The position numbers and the translations under genes are program-made. Of a DNA stretch of 64,000 nt, positions 19,528-29,125 are shown one piece after another. Below the pieces are notes generated by a model. It made no database searches and was not told the DNA's origin. It worked only from the letters and a program-made list of their open reading frames with translations. This DNA is from Bifidobacterium merycicum DSM 6492 (GTDB lineage: Bacteria; Actinomycetota; Actinomycetes; Actinomycetales; Bifidobacteriaceae), in contig NZ_FQTX01000002.1 of the NCBI RefSeq assembly GCF_900129045.1, positions 62,001 to 126,000 of the forward strand, written 5' to 3'. Every line of letters begins with the position of its first letter. Within the stretch, counting starts at the first letter, position 1.

Positions 19528-21335
19528 AGCGGTTTCGCGACTGGAAGCGGGTGCATGGCATCGATGCCTTCGCGACCCGTTGCATCGCGGTCGGCGTCGT
19601 GCTGGCGCTCGTAGCCAGCATCTGCCTGTGGAAGCTGGTCTGCGTGCAGCTGCTTGACGGTCAGGCCACCGCCGAGGCCGCTACCAGCTCCCGTACCTCC
19701 AAGGTGACTATCAGCGCCAAACGCGGGCGCATCCTCGCCTCCAACGGCACGGTGCTCGCCCAAAGCGTGGAACGCTACAACATCATCGGCGTGCCGGACG
19801 CGGCCACCTCCTTCACTCCAATCGACTGCGGGACCAAACAGGCCAAAGCGTTGAAATACTGCCATTCCATCGATGGCAAACCGGTCGGAGCCACCGGCGC
19901 GGCCGCGGTTGCCCGACTCCTCGCCCCGGTACTGGGAATGGACGCGATGGAACTCGGCGCCGAACTCAACGGCACGAACCAGTACGTGATCCTTAAAAAG
20001 GACGTCACCCCGCAGGTGAAACGAGCCATCGACAAGCTCAATCTCTCCGGCATCGTGTACGGCGAGCTGAGCAGCCAGCGCGTGTACGCGGAGAACACGC
20101 TGCTGGGACCGCTGCTCGGCGGCATGAACGATGACGGCACCGCGGCATCCGGCCTGGAACTCACCTTGGACAAGCAGCTCAGCGGCACCGACGGATACAT
20201 CGTGTACCAGCGCGGCAACAATGGCCAGGTGATCCCCGGAACGGTCAGCGAAACCAAGAACGCTCAGGACGGCAGCGACGTGATGCTCACCATCGACTCC
20301 GACGTCGACTGGTACGTCAAGAAGGTTCTGAGCGAAGGCGCGGCATCAAGCCACGCCAAGTGGGGCATCGCGGTGGTCGAGGACGCCCGTACCGGCGAGA
20401 TCCTCGCGCTGGAGGACAGCGACAGCATCCAGGCCGGCTCCAGCGAAGCCAAGGCCAATGCGTCACGCGCCGTGACGCAGACCTTCGAACCAGGTTCGAT
20501 CGGCAAGGTGCCGGGCCTGGCCGCGATCCTGCAGAACGGCGTGCATAAGATCGACGACCATTTCACCGTGCCTTACGAATACACGTCGGACGGGCAGACG
20601 TTCCATGATGCCGTATACCACCCCGACAAGCATTGGACGCTGGCCGGCATCCTGCAGAACTCCTCGAATTCCGGCATGGTCATGGCCGCGGAGAAGCTCA
20701 GCAACCAGCAACGGTACGAGATGCTCACCAAATTCGGCATCGGCCAGGCCACCGGGCTGAACCTTCCCGGTGAATCACGTGGCATGCTGAGCAGCCCGAG
20801 CGCATGGGACGGCCGTACCAAGAACACCGTGCTGTTCGGCCAAGGCTACACGGTGAACGCCCTCCAGCTGAGCCGACTCGTCTCGGTCATCGCGAACAAG
20901 GGTGTGAACCGCCAGCAATCGCTGATCAAATCCGTGACCGACAAGAACGGCAAGGTCGTCAGCAAGCTCAATACGTCCGCCACCCGCGTGCTTGACGAAA
21001 AGATCGCCGACCAGATCAAGAACGCCATGGAATCGGCGTTGGAGGAGTACAAGGACGTGGCCGGCGTGAGCGGGTACCGTGTCGCGGTCAAATCCGGTAC
21101 CGCTGAAGTGGTGGGTGACGACGGCAAGCTGAGTTCCATCGTCGCCGATTTCGCGGGCATCATCCCCGCGGACAATCCACGGTTCATCGTCACCGTGGTG
21201 ATGCAGGATCCGGACGGCCTGTACGGCGGCACCACGTCGGGTAAGCTGTTTGCGAAGATAGGTGAATTCCTCATGCAGAAGTACGACATACCGAATTCGG
21301 CGGCACGCACCGATGCCATACCGGTCGAATGGTGA
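19524..21335 (+). CDS. ftsI: division-specific penicillin-binding protein 3 (FtsI/PbpB)
   Basis: Class B PBP of 603 aa, the septal peptidoglycan transpeptidase. One N-terminal membrane anchor (IAVGVVLALVASICLWKLVCVQLL), then a non-catalytic domain including KRGRILASNGTVLAQSV, then a transpeptidase domain with SxxK in FEPGSIGKVPG (about residue 325), SxN in NSSNSGM and KSGTAEV as the KTG box. The start overlaps the ftsL stop by 4 nt. It forms the synthase pair with the SEDS protein FtsW in this cluster. Confidence 0.95.
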   Translation: MKRFRDWKRVHGIDAFATRCIAVGVVLALVASICLWKLVCVQLLDGQATAEAATSSRTSKVTISAKRGRILASNGTVLAQSVERYNIIGVPDAATSFTPIDCGTKQAKALKYCHSIDGKPVGATGAAAVARLLAPVLGMDAMELGAELNGTNQYVILKKDVTPQVKRAIDKLNLSGIVYGELSSQRVYAENTLLGPLLGGMNDDGTAASGLELTLDKQLSGTDGYIVYQRGNNGQVIPGTVSETKNAQDGSDVMLTIDSDVDWYVKKVLSEGAASSHAKWGIAVVEDARTGEILALEDSDSIQAGSSEAKANASRAVTQTFEPGSIGKVPGLAAILQNGVHKIDDHFTVPYEYTSDGQTFHDAVYHPDKHWTLAGILQNSSNSGMVMAAEKLSNQQRYEMLTKFGIGQATGLNLPGESRGMLSSPSAWDGRTKNTVLFGQGYTVNALQLSRLVSVIANKGVNRQQSLIKSVTDKNGKVVSKLNTSATRVLDEKIADQIKNAMESALEEYKDVAGVSGYRVAVKSGTAEVVGDDGKLSSIVADFAGIIPADNPRFIVTVVMQDPDGLYGGTTSGKLFAKIGEFLMQKYDIPNSAARTDAIPVEW

Positions 21336-21365
21336 CAAGTGTGATGCGAAGCGGAAGGCCATAAT

Positions 21366-22256
21366 ATGAGTGCGGTAAATGAATCCATCATGCAGCGGAT
21401 GACGCTGGGACAGCTGGCAGAACATTACGGATGGGACCTCGTCCCGTCCTTCGCCACCAGCGTCACCATCACCTCGCTGGCGAACGATGTGGAATCAGTG
21501 GCTCCCGGCGCCCTGGTGATCATGGGCGACGATGCGGACGTGGACAAACTCCACCATGCGCGAGCCCGCGGAGCCTACGCCGCGCTCGTATCACCCGCGG
21601 TGCGTGAGACGCTGGTCGAGGAATCCGATCTGCCGCTGCTGTTCGCGAACCCCACATCGCAGCAGCTGGGCCAGCTCGCCTCCCACATGGCGGGCAACCC
21701 CTCCAGCATGCTCGCCGTATTCGCGGTATGCGGCAGCACGGCACGCCAGAACGCCGCAGTGGTCACGCAGCTCACCCGCTTCCTGCACATGCTCGGCAAC
21801 CCTGTGGGCATGCTGAGCGTCGCCGGCTCATACTCCCTGGAACGCAACCTGAACCTCAGCTACCCGCTGAACATGCTCGACATGCAGCGCTCGCTGGCGG
21901 TGTGCGGCGAGGATGGCGTCGCCGCGGTCGCGGTTTCGCTCGACGATCTTACCGTGGCATCGCACGGCATGCAGGGCGTGAACGTGGACGTGCTCGGATC
22001 CATGCAACCCGTGCCGGTGAACGCCGATCAGGCATTCATCGAACGTCTGCAGGCGGAATACGGTTTCAAGACGGAGAACCCCATCAAGGTGACGGTGCGT
22101 ACCCTCGAATCGGATGCGCTCGCACGGCAGGCGTCGGGAGCCTTGTCCCAAGAGGATGAGCAGCGTTTGTCGTTGGCCATCGCCATGGTCCTGGCGGCCG
22201 GGGTGCATCGCACGAACATCCGCAGCGCCCTGCGCATGGCGAAGGAAATGAAATAA
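21366..22256 (+). CDS. MurE-like protein with degenerate ATP site
   Basis: Protein of 296 aa standing where murE normally lies. Residues about 35-100 resemble the MurE N-terminal domain (NDVESVAPGALVIMGDDADVDKL, RARGAYAALVSP) and 118-160 line up with the start of the central Mur-ligase domain (LAVFAVCGSTARQNAAVV followed by MLGNPVGMLSVAGSYS). The P-loop GTNGKT/S is replaced by CGSTARQN, and the C-terminal domain with the amino-acid-binding motif is missing; normal MurE has about 480-500 aa. It cannot be a working ligase by this reading. A scaffolding or regulatory role is possible; genuine MurE must be elsewhere. Confidence 0.7.
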   Translation: MSAVNESIMQRMTLGQLAEHYGWDLVPSFATSVTITSLANDVESVAPGALVIMGDDADVDKLHHARARGAYAALVSPAVRETLVEESDLPLLFANPTSQQLGQLASHMAGNPSSMLAVFAVCGSTARQNAAVVTQLTRFLHMLGNPVGMLSVAGSYSLERNLNLSYPLNMLDMQRSLAVCGEDGVAAVAVSLDDLTVASHGMQGVNVDVLGSMQPVPVNADQAFIERLQAEYGFKTENPIKVTVRTLESDALARQASGALSQEDEQRLSLAIAMVLAAGVHRTNIRSALRMAKEMK

Positions 22257-22349
22257 GGAACGGAAACGGAAGACATTACGGGACGGGATGGGCCGCATCG
22301 GCGGCGTACGGACCGGAACGGACGAATACGGAAAGATGAGGAACTGAAA

Positions 22350-23828
22350 GTGACAAGCATGATGATGCCGATGACCATTGATGAGGTCGCCGAAGCCGTC
22401 GCCGGGCGGATCGTGGCCGGACCGCAGGGCATCCCCGACGGTGCCGTGGCGTTGCATGCCGTCAGCGATTCGCGCCAGGTGGAGGACGGCAGCGTGTTCA
22501 TCGCAATCAAGGGTGAACGCGTCGACGGCCACGATTATGTGGCGACAGTCGGTGCCAAGGGCGCAATCGTGGCGATCGTGGACCATGAGGTTCCGGACGC
22601 CGACGTGACGCAGATCGTGGTGGACGATACCGTCGAGGCTTTGGGCGATCTCGCCAAAGCCAACCTCGTGCGCCGTCGCGCCAGCGGCGAGCCGTTCACC
22701 ATCATCGGCATCACCGGTTCGGTCGGCAAAACCACCACGAAGGATCTGACGAAGGCGCTGCTGTCCACCATGGCACCCACGGTCGCGCCGGTCGGCTCCT
22801 TCAACAACGAGATCGGCCTGCCGCTCACCGCGTTGACCGTGGGGGAGCACACGCGCTATTTCGTGGCCGAAATGGGCGCGAACCATCTCGGCGAGATCGC
22901 GCATCTGACCACCATCGCTCCGCCGGACATCGCCGTGGTGCTCAAGGTCGGCGTGGCGCATCTGGGTGAATTCGGCTCGGTGGAGCATATCGCGCAGGCC
23001 AAAACGGAAATCGTGCGCGGCCTGATGCCCGACGGCATCACCATGCTGAACACCGATGACGCCCATGTGGAAGCCATGTCCGCAGTGGCGCCTGGCACGG
23101 TGCTGCGCTTCGGTGTCGACGAGGCCAACGCCGGACGTGACACGCTGCACGCCCGCGACATCACCGTCGACGGATTCGACAGGGCATCCTTCACCATGGT
23201 CACGGATGACGGCGAAACCGTTCCGGTCAGCCTGTCCATCCCCGGCGCCCACAACGTGATGAACGCGTTGGCGGCATCCATGGTGGCGCACGAGCTGGGC
23301 ATGCCGTTGAACGACATCGCCCGCGTGCTCGGCGAACAACGCCGCATCAGCCCCCACCGTATGGCGGTCTCCACCGTTGAACGAGACGGCGCGAGCTTCA
23401 CCCTGATCGACGACTCGTTCAACGCGAACCCCGACTCGATGCACGCCGGACTGGATGGTCTCGCATGCTGGTCCGAAGGCGCGCAATACCGCGTGGCGGT
23501 GCTCGGCGCGATGCTCGAACTCGGCGGCGACGAACAGCGGCTGCACCGTTCCATCGGCGCGTATGCCGCGGAGCACGGCATCGACGCGGTGATCGCGGTC
23601 GGCAGCGCGAAGGACGCGGACCTGGACGCCTTGGCCGGGGAACTGGCCGAAGGCGCGAAGGAAGCGGGAACCGCCGCAACCGTGGCATGGGCTCACAGCG
23701 CCGACGAGGCCGACGGCATCATCACGCGCATCGCCCGTGACCATGCGGGTACGGTGGTGCTGTTGAAAGGCTCGCATGCCTCCGGTCTGAGCGCGCTCGC
23801 CGAACGTTGGTCGGCGGACGAGCGATAG
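22350..23828 (+). CDS. murF: UDP-MurNAc-tripeptide--D-Ala-D-Ala ligase
   Basis: Mur ligase of 492 aa that adds D-Ala-D-Ala to UDP-MurNAc-tripeptide. N-terminal SDSRQVEDGSVFIAIKGERVDGHDY, ATP P-loop GITGSVGKTTTKD, the FNNEIGLPLT motif specific to MurF, EMGANHLGEIAHL and the C-terminal DDSFNANPDSM are present. The start is GTG 22350 (MTSMMMPMT), with GAGGA upstream; internal ATGs at 22359-22368 are alternatives. The 93-nt gap before it holds only short GGAACGGA-type repeats. Confidence 0.95.
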   Translation: MTSMMMPMTIDEVAEAVAGRIVAGPQGIPDGAVALHAVSDSRQVEDGSVFIAIKGERVDGHDYVATVGAKGAIVAIVDHEVPDADVTQIVVDDTVEALGDLAKANLVRRRASGEPFTIIGITGSVGKTTTKDLTKALLSTMAPTVAPVGSFNNEIGLPLTALTVGEHTRYFVAEMGANHLGEIAHLTTIAPPDIAVVLKVGVAHLGEFGSVEHIAQAKTEIVRGLMPDGITMLNTDDAHVEAMSAVAPGTVLRFGVDEANAGRDTLHARDITVDGFDRASFTMVTDDGETVPVSLSIPGAHNVMNALAASMVAHELGMPLNDIARVLGEQRRISPHRMAVSTVERDGASFTLIDDSFNANPDSMHAGLDGLACWSEGAQYRVAVLGAMLELGGDEQRLHRSIGAYAAEHGIDAVIAVGSAKDADLDALAGELAEGAKEAGTAATVAWAHSADEADGIITRIARDHAGTVVLLKGSHASGLSALAERWSADER

Positions 23829-23888
23829 TCGGAAACCATCGAAGACAATCGGAAAATACAGGAACACAGAGGGAAAAGAGACGTTTAA

Positions 23889-24995
23889 GTGATTGCGCTC
23901 ATCATTGGAATCCTGGTGTCGTTCATCGTCACGATCGTGGGCACACCGCTGCTTATCCGGCTGGTGCACCGTCTGCACTACGGTCAGTACATCCGTCAGG
24001 ACGGTCCGCAGTCGCATCTGGTCAAGCGCGGCACCCCCACGCTGGGCGGTGTCGTCATCAACCTGGCTATCCTGCTTGGCTGGCTCTCCAGCGCGATCTA
24101 CCGGTACTGCCGTAGCGGCGACGTGCCGTCACCCTCCGCATTGCTTGTGCTGTTCGCCATGCTGTCCATGGGTATGCTCGGCTTCATCGACGATTTCGCC
24201 AAGGTACGCAAAAAGCAGAGCGAAGGCCTTACCGTCCGCGGCAAGTTCATCGGCCAGTTCGTTCTTGCCACCATCTACGCGGTGCTGTCGCTGATGATCC
24301 CCACCAAGTCCGGTTTCGCCAGCGCCCAGGCAGGCATCAGCTTCGTCGAGAAGCCGTTCATCAGCTTTGAATTCGCGGGCAGAGTGGCGGCCATCATCCT
24401 GTTCGTCATTTGGGTGAACTTCCTTATGGCGGCATGGAGCAACGCCGTGAACCTGACCGACGGCCTGGACGGTCTGGCCGCAGGTTCCTCGATGATCGCT
24501 TTCGTCGGCTACGCGGTCATCGCGTTCTGGGAAAGCTACCATCTCAAGGGTGATAACAGGGGCGGCTTCGCCTACGCGGTCTCCGACCCGCTTGACCTGA
24601 CCATTATCGCGGTATGCGCCGCGGTCGCCTGCCTCGGCTTCCTGTGGTATAACACGAATCCCGCATCCATCTTCATGGGCGACACCGGTTCCCTGGCGCT
24701 GGGCGGCCTGTTCGCCGCGCTGTCCATCGCCACGCACACTGAAGTCCTCGCCGTCATCCTGGGCGGCCTGTTCGTCATCGAAGCGATGAGCGACGTGATC
24801 CAGGTCGGCTACTTCAAGATGACGCACAAGCGCGTGTTCAAGATGGCGCCGATCCATCATCATTTCGAACTGCTCGGCTGGCAGGAGTCGAAGGTCGTGG
24901 TGCGTTTCTGGATGATCGAACTCATGTTCGTGATGCTCGGCCTTGTCCTGTTCTACGGCGACTGGGCTTCCAGGTCCGGACTGCTGTTCGGCTGA
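23889..24995 (+). CDS. mraY: phospho-MurNAc-pentapeptide transferase
   Basis: Integral membrane enzyme of 368 aa with about ten transmembrane segments; it moves phospho-MurNAc-pentapeptide to undecaprenyl phosphate, making lipid I. Catalytic and conserved motifs: LGFIDDFAKVRKKQ, NAVNLTDGLDGLAAGSS, NPASIFMGDTGSLALGG and the triple-His MAPIHHHFELLGW. Start codon GTG 23889 gives MIALIIGILVSF. It sits in the canonical murF-mraY-murD order. Confidence 0.97.
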   Translation: MIALIIGILVSFIVTIVGTPLLIRLVHRLHYGQYIRQDGPQSHLVKRGTPTLGGVVINLAILLGWLSSAIYRYCRSGDVPSPSALLVLFAMLSMGMLGFIDDFAKVRKKQSEGLTVRGKFIGQFVLATIYAVLSLMIPTKSGFASAQAGISFVEKPFISFEFAGRVAAIILFVIWVNFLMAAWSNAVNLTDGLDGLAAGSSMIAFVGYAVIAFWESYHLKGDNRGGFAYAVSDPLDLTIIAVCAAVACLGFLWYNTNPASIFMGDTGSLALGGLFAALSIATHTEVLAVILGGLFVIEAMSDVIQVGYFKMTHKRVFKMAPIHHHFELLGWQESKVVVRFWMIELMFVMLGLVLFYGDWASRSGLLFG

Positions 24996-25058
24996 GCCGG
25001 TCCAGCGAACACGGGTAGGCGCATAAGGGTATGTACAGGGGTTATTGAAGGAGCAACA

Positions 25059-26513
25059 ATGGATTTCACCAATACAACAGTGCTGATCGCAGGACTCGGG
25101 GTCTCCGGGGTCTCGCTGGCCGAAGTGCTCACGGAGCGCGGGGCCCGCGTCATCGGCGTGGATGAAAGGAAACCGGAAGCGGACCTGCACTCCTTCGACG
25201 AGGTGAACTGGGATGAGATCGACTATGTGATGGCATCCCCGGTCTTCAACCCCCGCACGCCCTTTATCCTCGAAGCGAACAGGCGCGGCATCCCCGTGAT
25301 GAGCGAAGTGGAATTCGCATGGCAACTGCGCGTCGACAACGCCCGCACCGGCAAGCCCGCGCCGTGGATCGGCATCACCGGCACCAACGGCAAAACCTCC
25401 ACCACGGAAATGACCTCGGCCATGCTGACCGCCTGCGGCATGGACGCGCCCACCGCAGGCAATATCGCCTCCGGCAACATGGCCATGAGCCTGTCCCGAT
25501 GCGCCACCAACCCGGAACACGACGCGCTGTGCGTGGAGCTCAGCTCCTTCCAGATGCATTTCACCGATTCCATGGAACTCGATTGCGCGGCGATCACCAA
25601 TATCGCCGACGACCATCTCGACTGGCATGGCGGGCGTGAGAACTATGCCGCCGACAAGGCCAAGGTGTTCCACAACGTCAAGCGCGCACTGGTCTACAAT
25701 GCGGACGATCCCGTGGTCACGGCCAAAGCCGACGAGGCACAGACCGCGGAAGGCTGCCGCAGGATCGGTTTCACGCTGGGCGAGCCCACGGACGGGCAGA
25801 TCGGCGTCGTCGACGGTTGGATCGTGGACATGAGCGGTGTCGCATCCGGTGAGGCAGGAAAACCGAACCGTTTGGCACCCGTCAACGAATTCACCCATCT
25901 GACTGAACCGGATGGCACTGTCTACCCGCATCTGCTCGCCGACGCGCTGACCGCGCTTGCACTGGCCCTCGGTCTCGGTGCGGATACTGACAAGGCTTTG
26001 GAAGCGTTGAAGGCTTTCGCCCCCGGCGGCCATCGCATCGCCACCGTCGCCGCGACCGAGCCCGGCGCGGACGGCAACGCCATCCGTTTCGTGGACGATT
26101 CCAAGGCGACCAACGCTCACGCAGTGAAGGCATCCATCTCCAGTTTCGCTCGTGGCAGCGTGGTGTGGATCGCCGGCGGTCTGGCCAAGGGCAGTCGTTT
26201 CGAGGATCTCGTGGCATCCCAGGCCGACGCGCTGAGAGGTGCGGTGATCATCGGCACTGATCAGGCACCCATGCTCGAGGCCTTCGCCTCACAGGCTCCG
26301 AACATCCCGCTGGCGGTTATCGACCCAGCCACCCCGAGGGAACAGGTGATGGAACGCGCCGTCGAGGAGGCAGGACGTATGGCCCAGCCCGGCGATGTGG
26401 TACTCATGGCCCCTGCCTGCGCGTCCTTCGACCAGTTCAAGTCGTATGCGGATCGCGGGGACAAATTCGCTCAGGCCGCCAAGCAATGGGTGGTGGCTCG
26501 TGGCGCGCATTGA
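25059..26513 (+). CDS. murD: UDP-MurNAc-L-alanine--D-glutamate ligase
   Basis: Mur ligase of 484 aa that adds D-Glu to UDP-MurNAc-L-Ala. N-terminal nucleotide-binding [21 protein letters not shown]-loop [29 protein letters not shown] and the C-terminal [22 protein letters not shown] segments are typical. ATG 25059 is preceded by GAAGGAGC. The 3' end overlaps the ftsW start by 14 nt. Confidence 0.96.
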   Translation: MDFTNTTVLIAGLGVSGVSLAEVLTERGARVIGVDERKPEADLHSFDEVNWDEIDYVMASPVFNPRTPFILEANRRGIPVMSEVEFAWQLRVDNARTGKPAPWIGITGTNGKTSTTEMTSAMLTACGMDAPTAGNIASGNMAMSLSRCATNPEHDALCVELSSFQMHFTDSMELDCAAITNIADDHLDWHGGRENYAADKAKVFHNVKRALVYNADDPVVTAKADEAQTAEGCRRIGFTLGEPTDGQIGVVDGWIVDMSGVASGEAGKPNRLAPVNEFTHLTEPDGTVYPHLLADALTALALALGLGADTDKALEALKAFAPGGHRIATVAATEPGADGNAIRFVDDSKATNAHAVKASISSFARGSVVWIAGGLAKGSRFEDLVASQADALRGAVIIGTDQAPMLEAFASQAPNIPLAVIDPATPREQVMERAVEEAGRMAQPGDVVLMAPACASFDQFKSYADRGDKFAQAAKQWVVARGAH

Positions 26514-27816
26514 ATCGCCGAAACCCAAGCCGAAGGAGTCGCGTAGGGCGGTATCGTCCGGCAAAGTGGCATCCGGCAAGACACAGACCGGCAAGACGGT
26601 ATCGCGCTCCACGTCGAAGGCAGCGCATTCCGTGAACACGGGGGAGGCCGGCTCCGATCAGAATCGCAGCCATTTCGGCATGAGTAGCCTGTTCAACCCG
26701 CTGTGGTGCTATCACGGGTTCATCATGTCGGTGGTCGGGCTGAGCGTGTTCGGTGTCATCATGGTGTTCTCCAGCTCGGCGGTATCCGCGGCGGCGGCAG
26801 GCAGATCGCCGTTTGTCTCATCCCTGAGCCAGCTCGTGTTCTTTCTGATCGGCCTGGTCATGGGCACGGTCTGTTCAAGAATGCCCATCGCCCTGTACCA
26901 GCGTTTCGGATTCGTGGCCGTGGTGATCGCCGGGTTCCTGCAGGCACTTACCTTCACCTCACTCGGCGTGGGTCAGTACGGCAATGATGGTTGGATCTCC
27001 GTGGCGGGCATCACCATCCAGCCCGCAGAATTCGTGAAATTCGCGTTGTGCCTCTGGTTGCCGTCCGCGCTGATGGTAGCGAAGAAACGCTACGAAACGA
27101 GAGGAATCAGAGCATATGGCATGGCCGGCGTGGTGTATGGTCTGCTGTTGCTCATGATTCTCGGTGGCAAGGATCTGGGCACCGCCATGATTGTCGTGTT
27201 CATTGGCGTGGTCGCGTTCATGGTCTCCGGATTCCCACTCAAATGGATGGCGGGTCTGGTCGGGGCTTTGGGCTCGGTCGTGCTGATTATGATCATGACG
27301 AGCCAGAACCGACGCGACCGCATTCTCGCCGCCTACTCGGCGTGCACCGCCGCCGACATGCAGAACATCTGCTACCAGTCCATGCACGCCAAATACGCCA
27401 TTGCATCCGGCGGCCTGTTCGGCGTGGGATTGGGCAATTCCCGTGAAAAATGGAATTACCTGCCCGCGGCGCATAACGATTTCATCTTCGCCATCATCGG
27501 CGAGGAAACCGGTTTCATCGGCGCGGCCATGGTGATCCTGATTTTCGTGATACTCGGCTGGTGTCTGGTGTTCAGCGCGGTCCAGATCAAGCAAAGCTAC
27601 AGTTCGATCTCCCTGATGTGCATCGCCACATGGCTGGTCGGTCAGGCCGTGGTGAACATCGGCGTCGTGGTCGGTGTATTCCCGGTGTTCGGCGTGCCCA
27701 TGCCGTTCGTTTCGGCAGGTGGTTCATCCATGATCATGTGCCTGATGATATCAGGCGTAGCGATGGGCCTGATGCGTCAGCAACCGCAGATCAAGGCCGC
27801 ATCGCAACGCGTTTAG
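26500..27816 (+). CDS. ftsW: SEDS-family peptidoglycan polymerase FtsW
   Basis: Polytopic protein of 438 aa, the septal glycosyltransferase partner of FtsI. A basic cytoplasmic N-terminus of about 65 residues is followed by around ten membrane segments. The SEDS motif region [21 protein letters not shown] and the late loop [14 protein letters not shown] are conserved. The frame is open back to 26395 inside murD, but no conserved sequence lies there; GTG 26500 with GGTGG upstream, overlapping the murD stop, is the most plausible start. Confidence 0.92.
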   Translation: MARIESPKPKPKESRRAVSSGKVASGKTQTGKTVSRSTSKAAHSVNTGEAGSDQNRSHFGMSSLFNPLWCYHGFIMSVVGLSVFGVIMVFSSSAVSAAAAGRSPFVSSLSQLVFFLIGLVMGTVCSRMPIALYQRFGFVAVVIAGFLQALTFTSLGVGQYGNDGWISVAGITIQPAEFVKFALCLWLPSALMVAKKRYETRGIRAYGMAGVVYGLLLLMILGGKDLGTAMIVVFIGVVAFMVSGFPLKWMAGLVGALGSVVLIMIMTSQNRRDRILAAYSACTAADMQNICYQSMHAKYAIASGGLFGVGLGNSREKWNYLPAAHNDFIFAIIGEETGFIGAAMVILIFVILGWCLVFSAVQIKQSYSSISLMCIATWLVGQAVVNIGVVVGVFPVFGVPMPFVSAGGSSMIMCLMISGVAMGLMRQQPQIKAASQRV

Positions 27817-27839
27817 TTCACGGACTATGCTCGGAGATT

Positions 27840-29009
27840 ATGAAAAAGATTGTTCTTGCAGGCGGAGGCACCGCCGGACATGTCAACCCGCTGCTTTCCG
27901 TCGCCGACGCCATCATCAGGCTTGACCCGGATGCCAAGGTGAGCGTGCTTGGCACCGCGGTCGGATTGGAGAAGGACCTGGTTCCGGCGGCCGGGTACGA
28001 ACTCGATACCGTGGAGAAGGTGCCCTTCCCAAGACGACCCAACAAGGCCGCGCTCCAATTCCCCATGAAATGGAAGAGGGAATGCGCCAAAACCCGCGAG
28101 ATCCTCGAAAGGCGCGAAGCCGACGTGGTGGCTGGATTCGGCGGCTACGCCTCGGCTCCCGCATACTCCGTGGCGCACAAGATGGGCATTCCCGTGGTGA
28201 TCCACGAGCAGAACGCGCGCGCGGGCATGGCCAACAAGCTGGGTGCGCGCTGGGCTGATTTTATCGGCGTGGTGTACGAGGGTACCGGTCTGAACGTCAA
28301 AGGCGATGGTGTGATTGAACGCGTCGGCCTGCCGCTGCGTCCCGTCATCGCGCAGTTGGCATCGAAGCTGGAAATCGATCGTGCGGCGGCCCGTAAGGAA
28401 GCCGCGAAGGAACTCGGCGTCGACCCGGATCGCCCGCTTGTGCTCGTCACCGGCGGATCGCTGGGTGCGGTGAGTCTGAACCGTGCGATTGCGGCCGCAT
28501 CCAAGGATGTGCTCGCCGTCGCCCAGATCGTGCACCTGACCGGCAAAGGCAAGGCCGATGAGGTTCACAAACTGGTCGAGGTGAACGCCGGCGAAGGGCA
28601 TGTCACCGGTCTTGGCGCACAATACGCGGGTAACGGCGACTACCATGTGGCCGAATATCTCGAACGCATCGATCTCGCGTTCGCCTGCGCCGACCTGATT
28701 GTATGCCGTTCCGGCGCGGGAACCGTCGCGGAACTTACCGCGCTGGGCCTGCCCGCCGTCTACGTGCCGCTGCCCATCGGCAATGGCGAACAGCGTTTCA
28801 ACGCGCAGCCTGTCGTGGAGACCGGTGGCGGTGTCATGGTCAATGATGCCGACCTGACCCCGGCATGGGTGCGCGACCATGTGCCCGCGATGCTGGCCGA
28901 TGAGGCGGCACTGCGGGCGATGGGCAGCAAGGCTTGGGAATACGGCATCCGCGATGCCGCCGACACCATGGCACGCCGCATCCTCGATCTGGCCGGACAC
29001 GCCGACTGA
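27840..29009 (+). CDS. murG: MurG GlcNAc transferase (lipid II synthesis)
   Basis: GT-B glycosyltransferase of 389 aa that transfers GlcNAc to lipid I. Family motifs: [19 protein letters not shown] at the N-terminus, [43 protein letters not shown] and the UDP-GlcNAc site [18 protein letters not shown] 27840 has GGAGA directly upstream. The final codons and the following gap contain a short GGCTGAACCGACCGAACC-type repeat. It is 24 nt after ftsW. Confidence 0.96.
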   Translation: MKKIVLAGGGTAGHVNPLLSVADAIIRLDPDAKVSVLGTAVGLEKDLVPAAGYELDTVEKVPFPRRPNKAALQFPMKWKRECAKTREILERREADVVAGFGGYASAPAYSVAHKMGIPVVIHEQNARAGMANKLGARWADFIGVVYEGTGLNVKGDGVIERVGLPLRPVIAQLASKLEIDRAAARKEAAKELGVDPDRPLVLVTGGSLGAVSLNRAIAAASKDVLAVAQIVHLTGKGKADEVHKLVEVNAGEGHVTGLGAQYAGNGDYHVAEYLERIDLAFACADLIVCRSGAGTVAELTALGLPAVYVPLPIGNGEQRFNAQPVVETGGGVMVNDADLTPAWVRDHVPAMLADEAALRAMGSKAWEYGIRDAADTMARRILDLAGHAD

Positions 29010-29125
29010 ACCGGCTGAACCGACCGAACCGGCTGAACCACGGAATGCGGTGCCCGCGCAACCGGGTGCCGCGCCATAATCGTCGTAACGAAACAAGAGC
29101 AGAAAACCATATAAGGAGCGTTTTC

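Noticed and set aside
26395-26499. Longer FtsW N-terminus within murD
   Set aside because: No SD and no conserved residues; this would need a 119-nt overlap with murD, while GTG 26500 has an SD-like GGTGG.
28976-29060. GGCTGAACCGACCGAACC repeat as a regulatory site
   Set aside because: Short low-complexity repeat spanning the murG stop region; similar repeats occur in other linkers and gaps in this window, so no specific role is supported.
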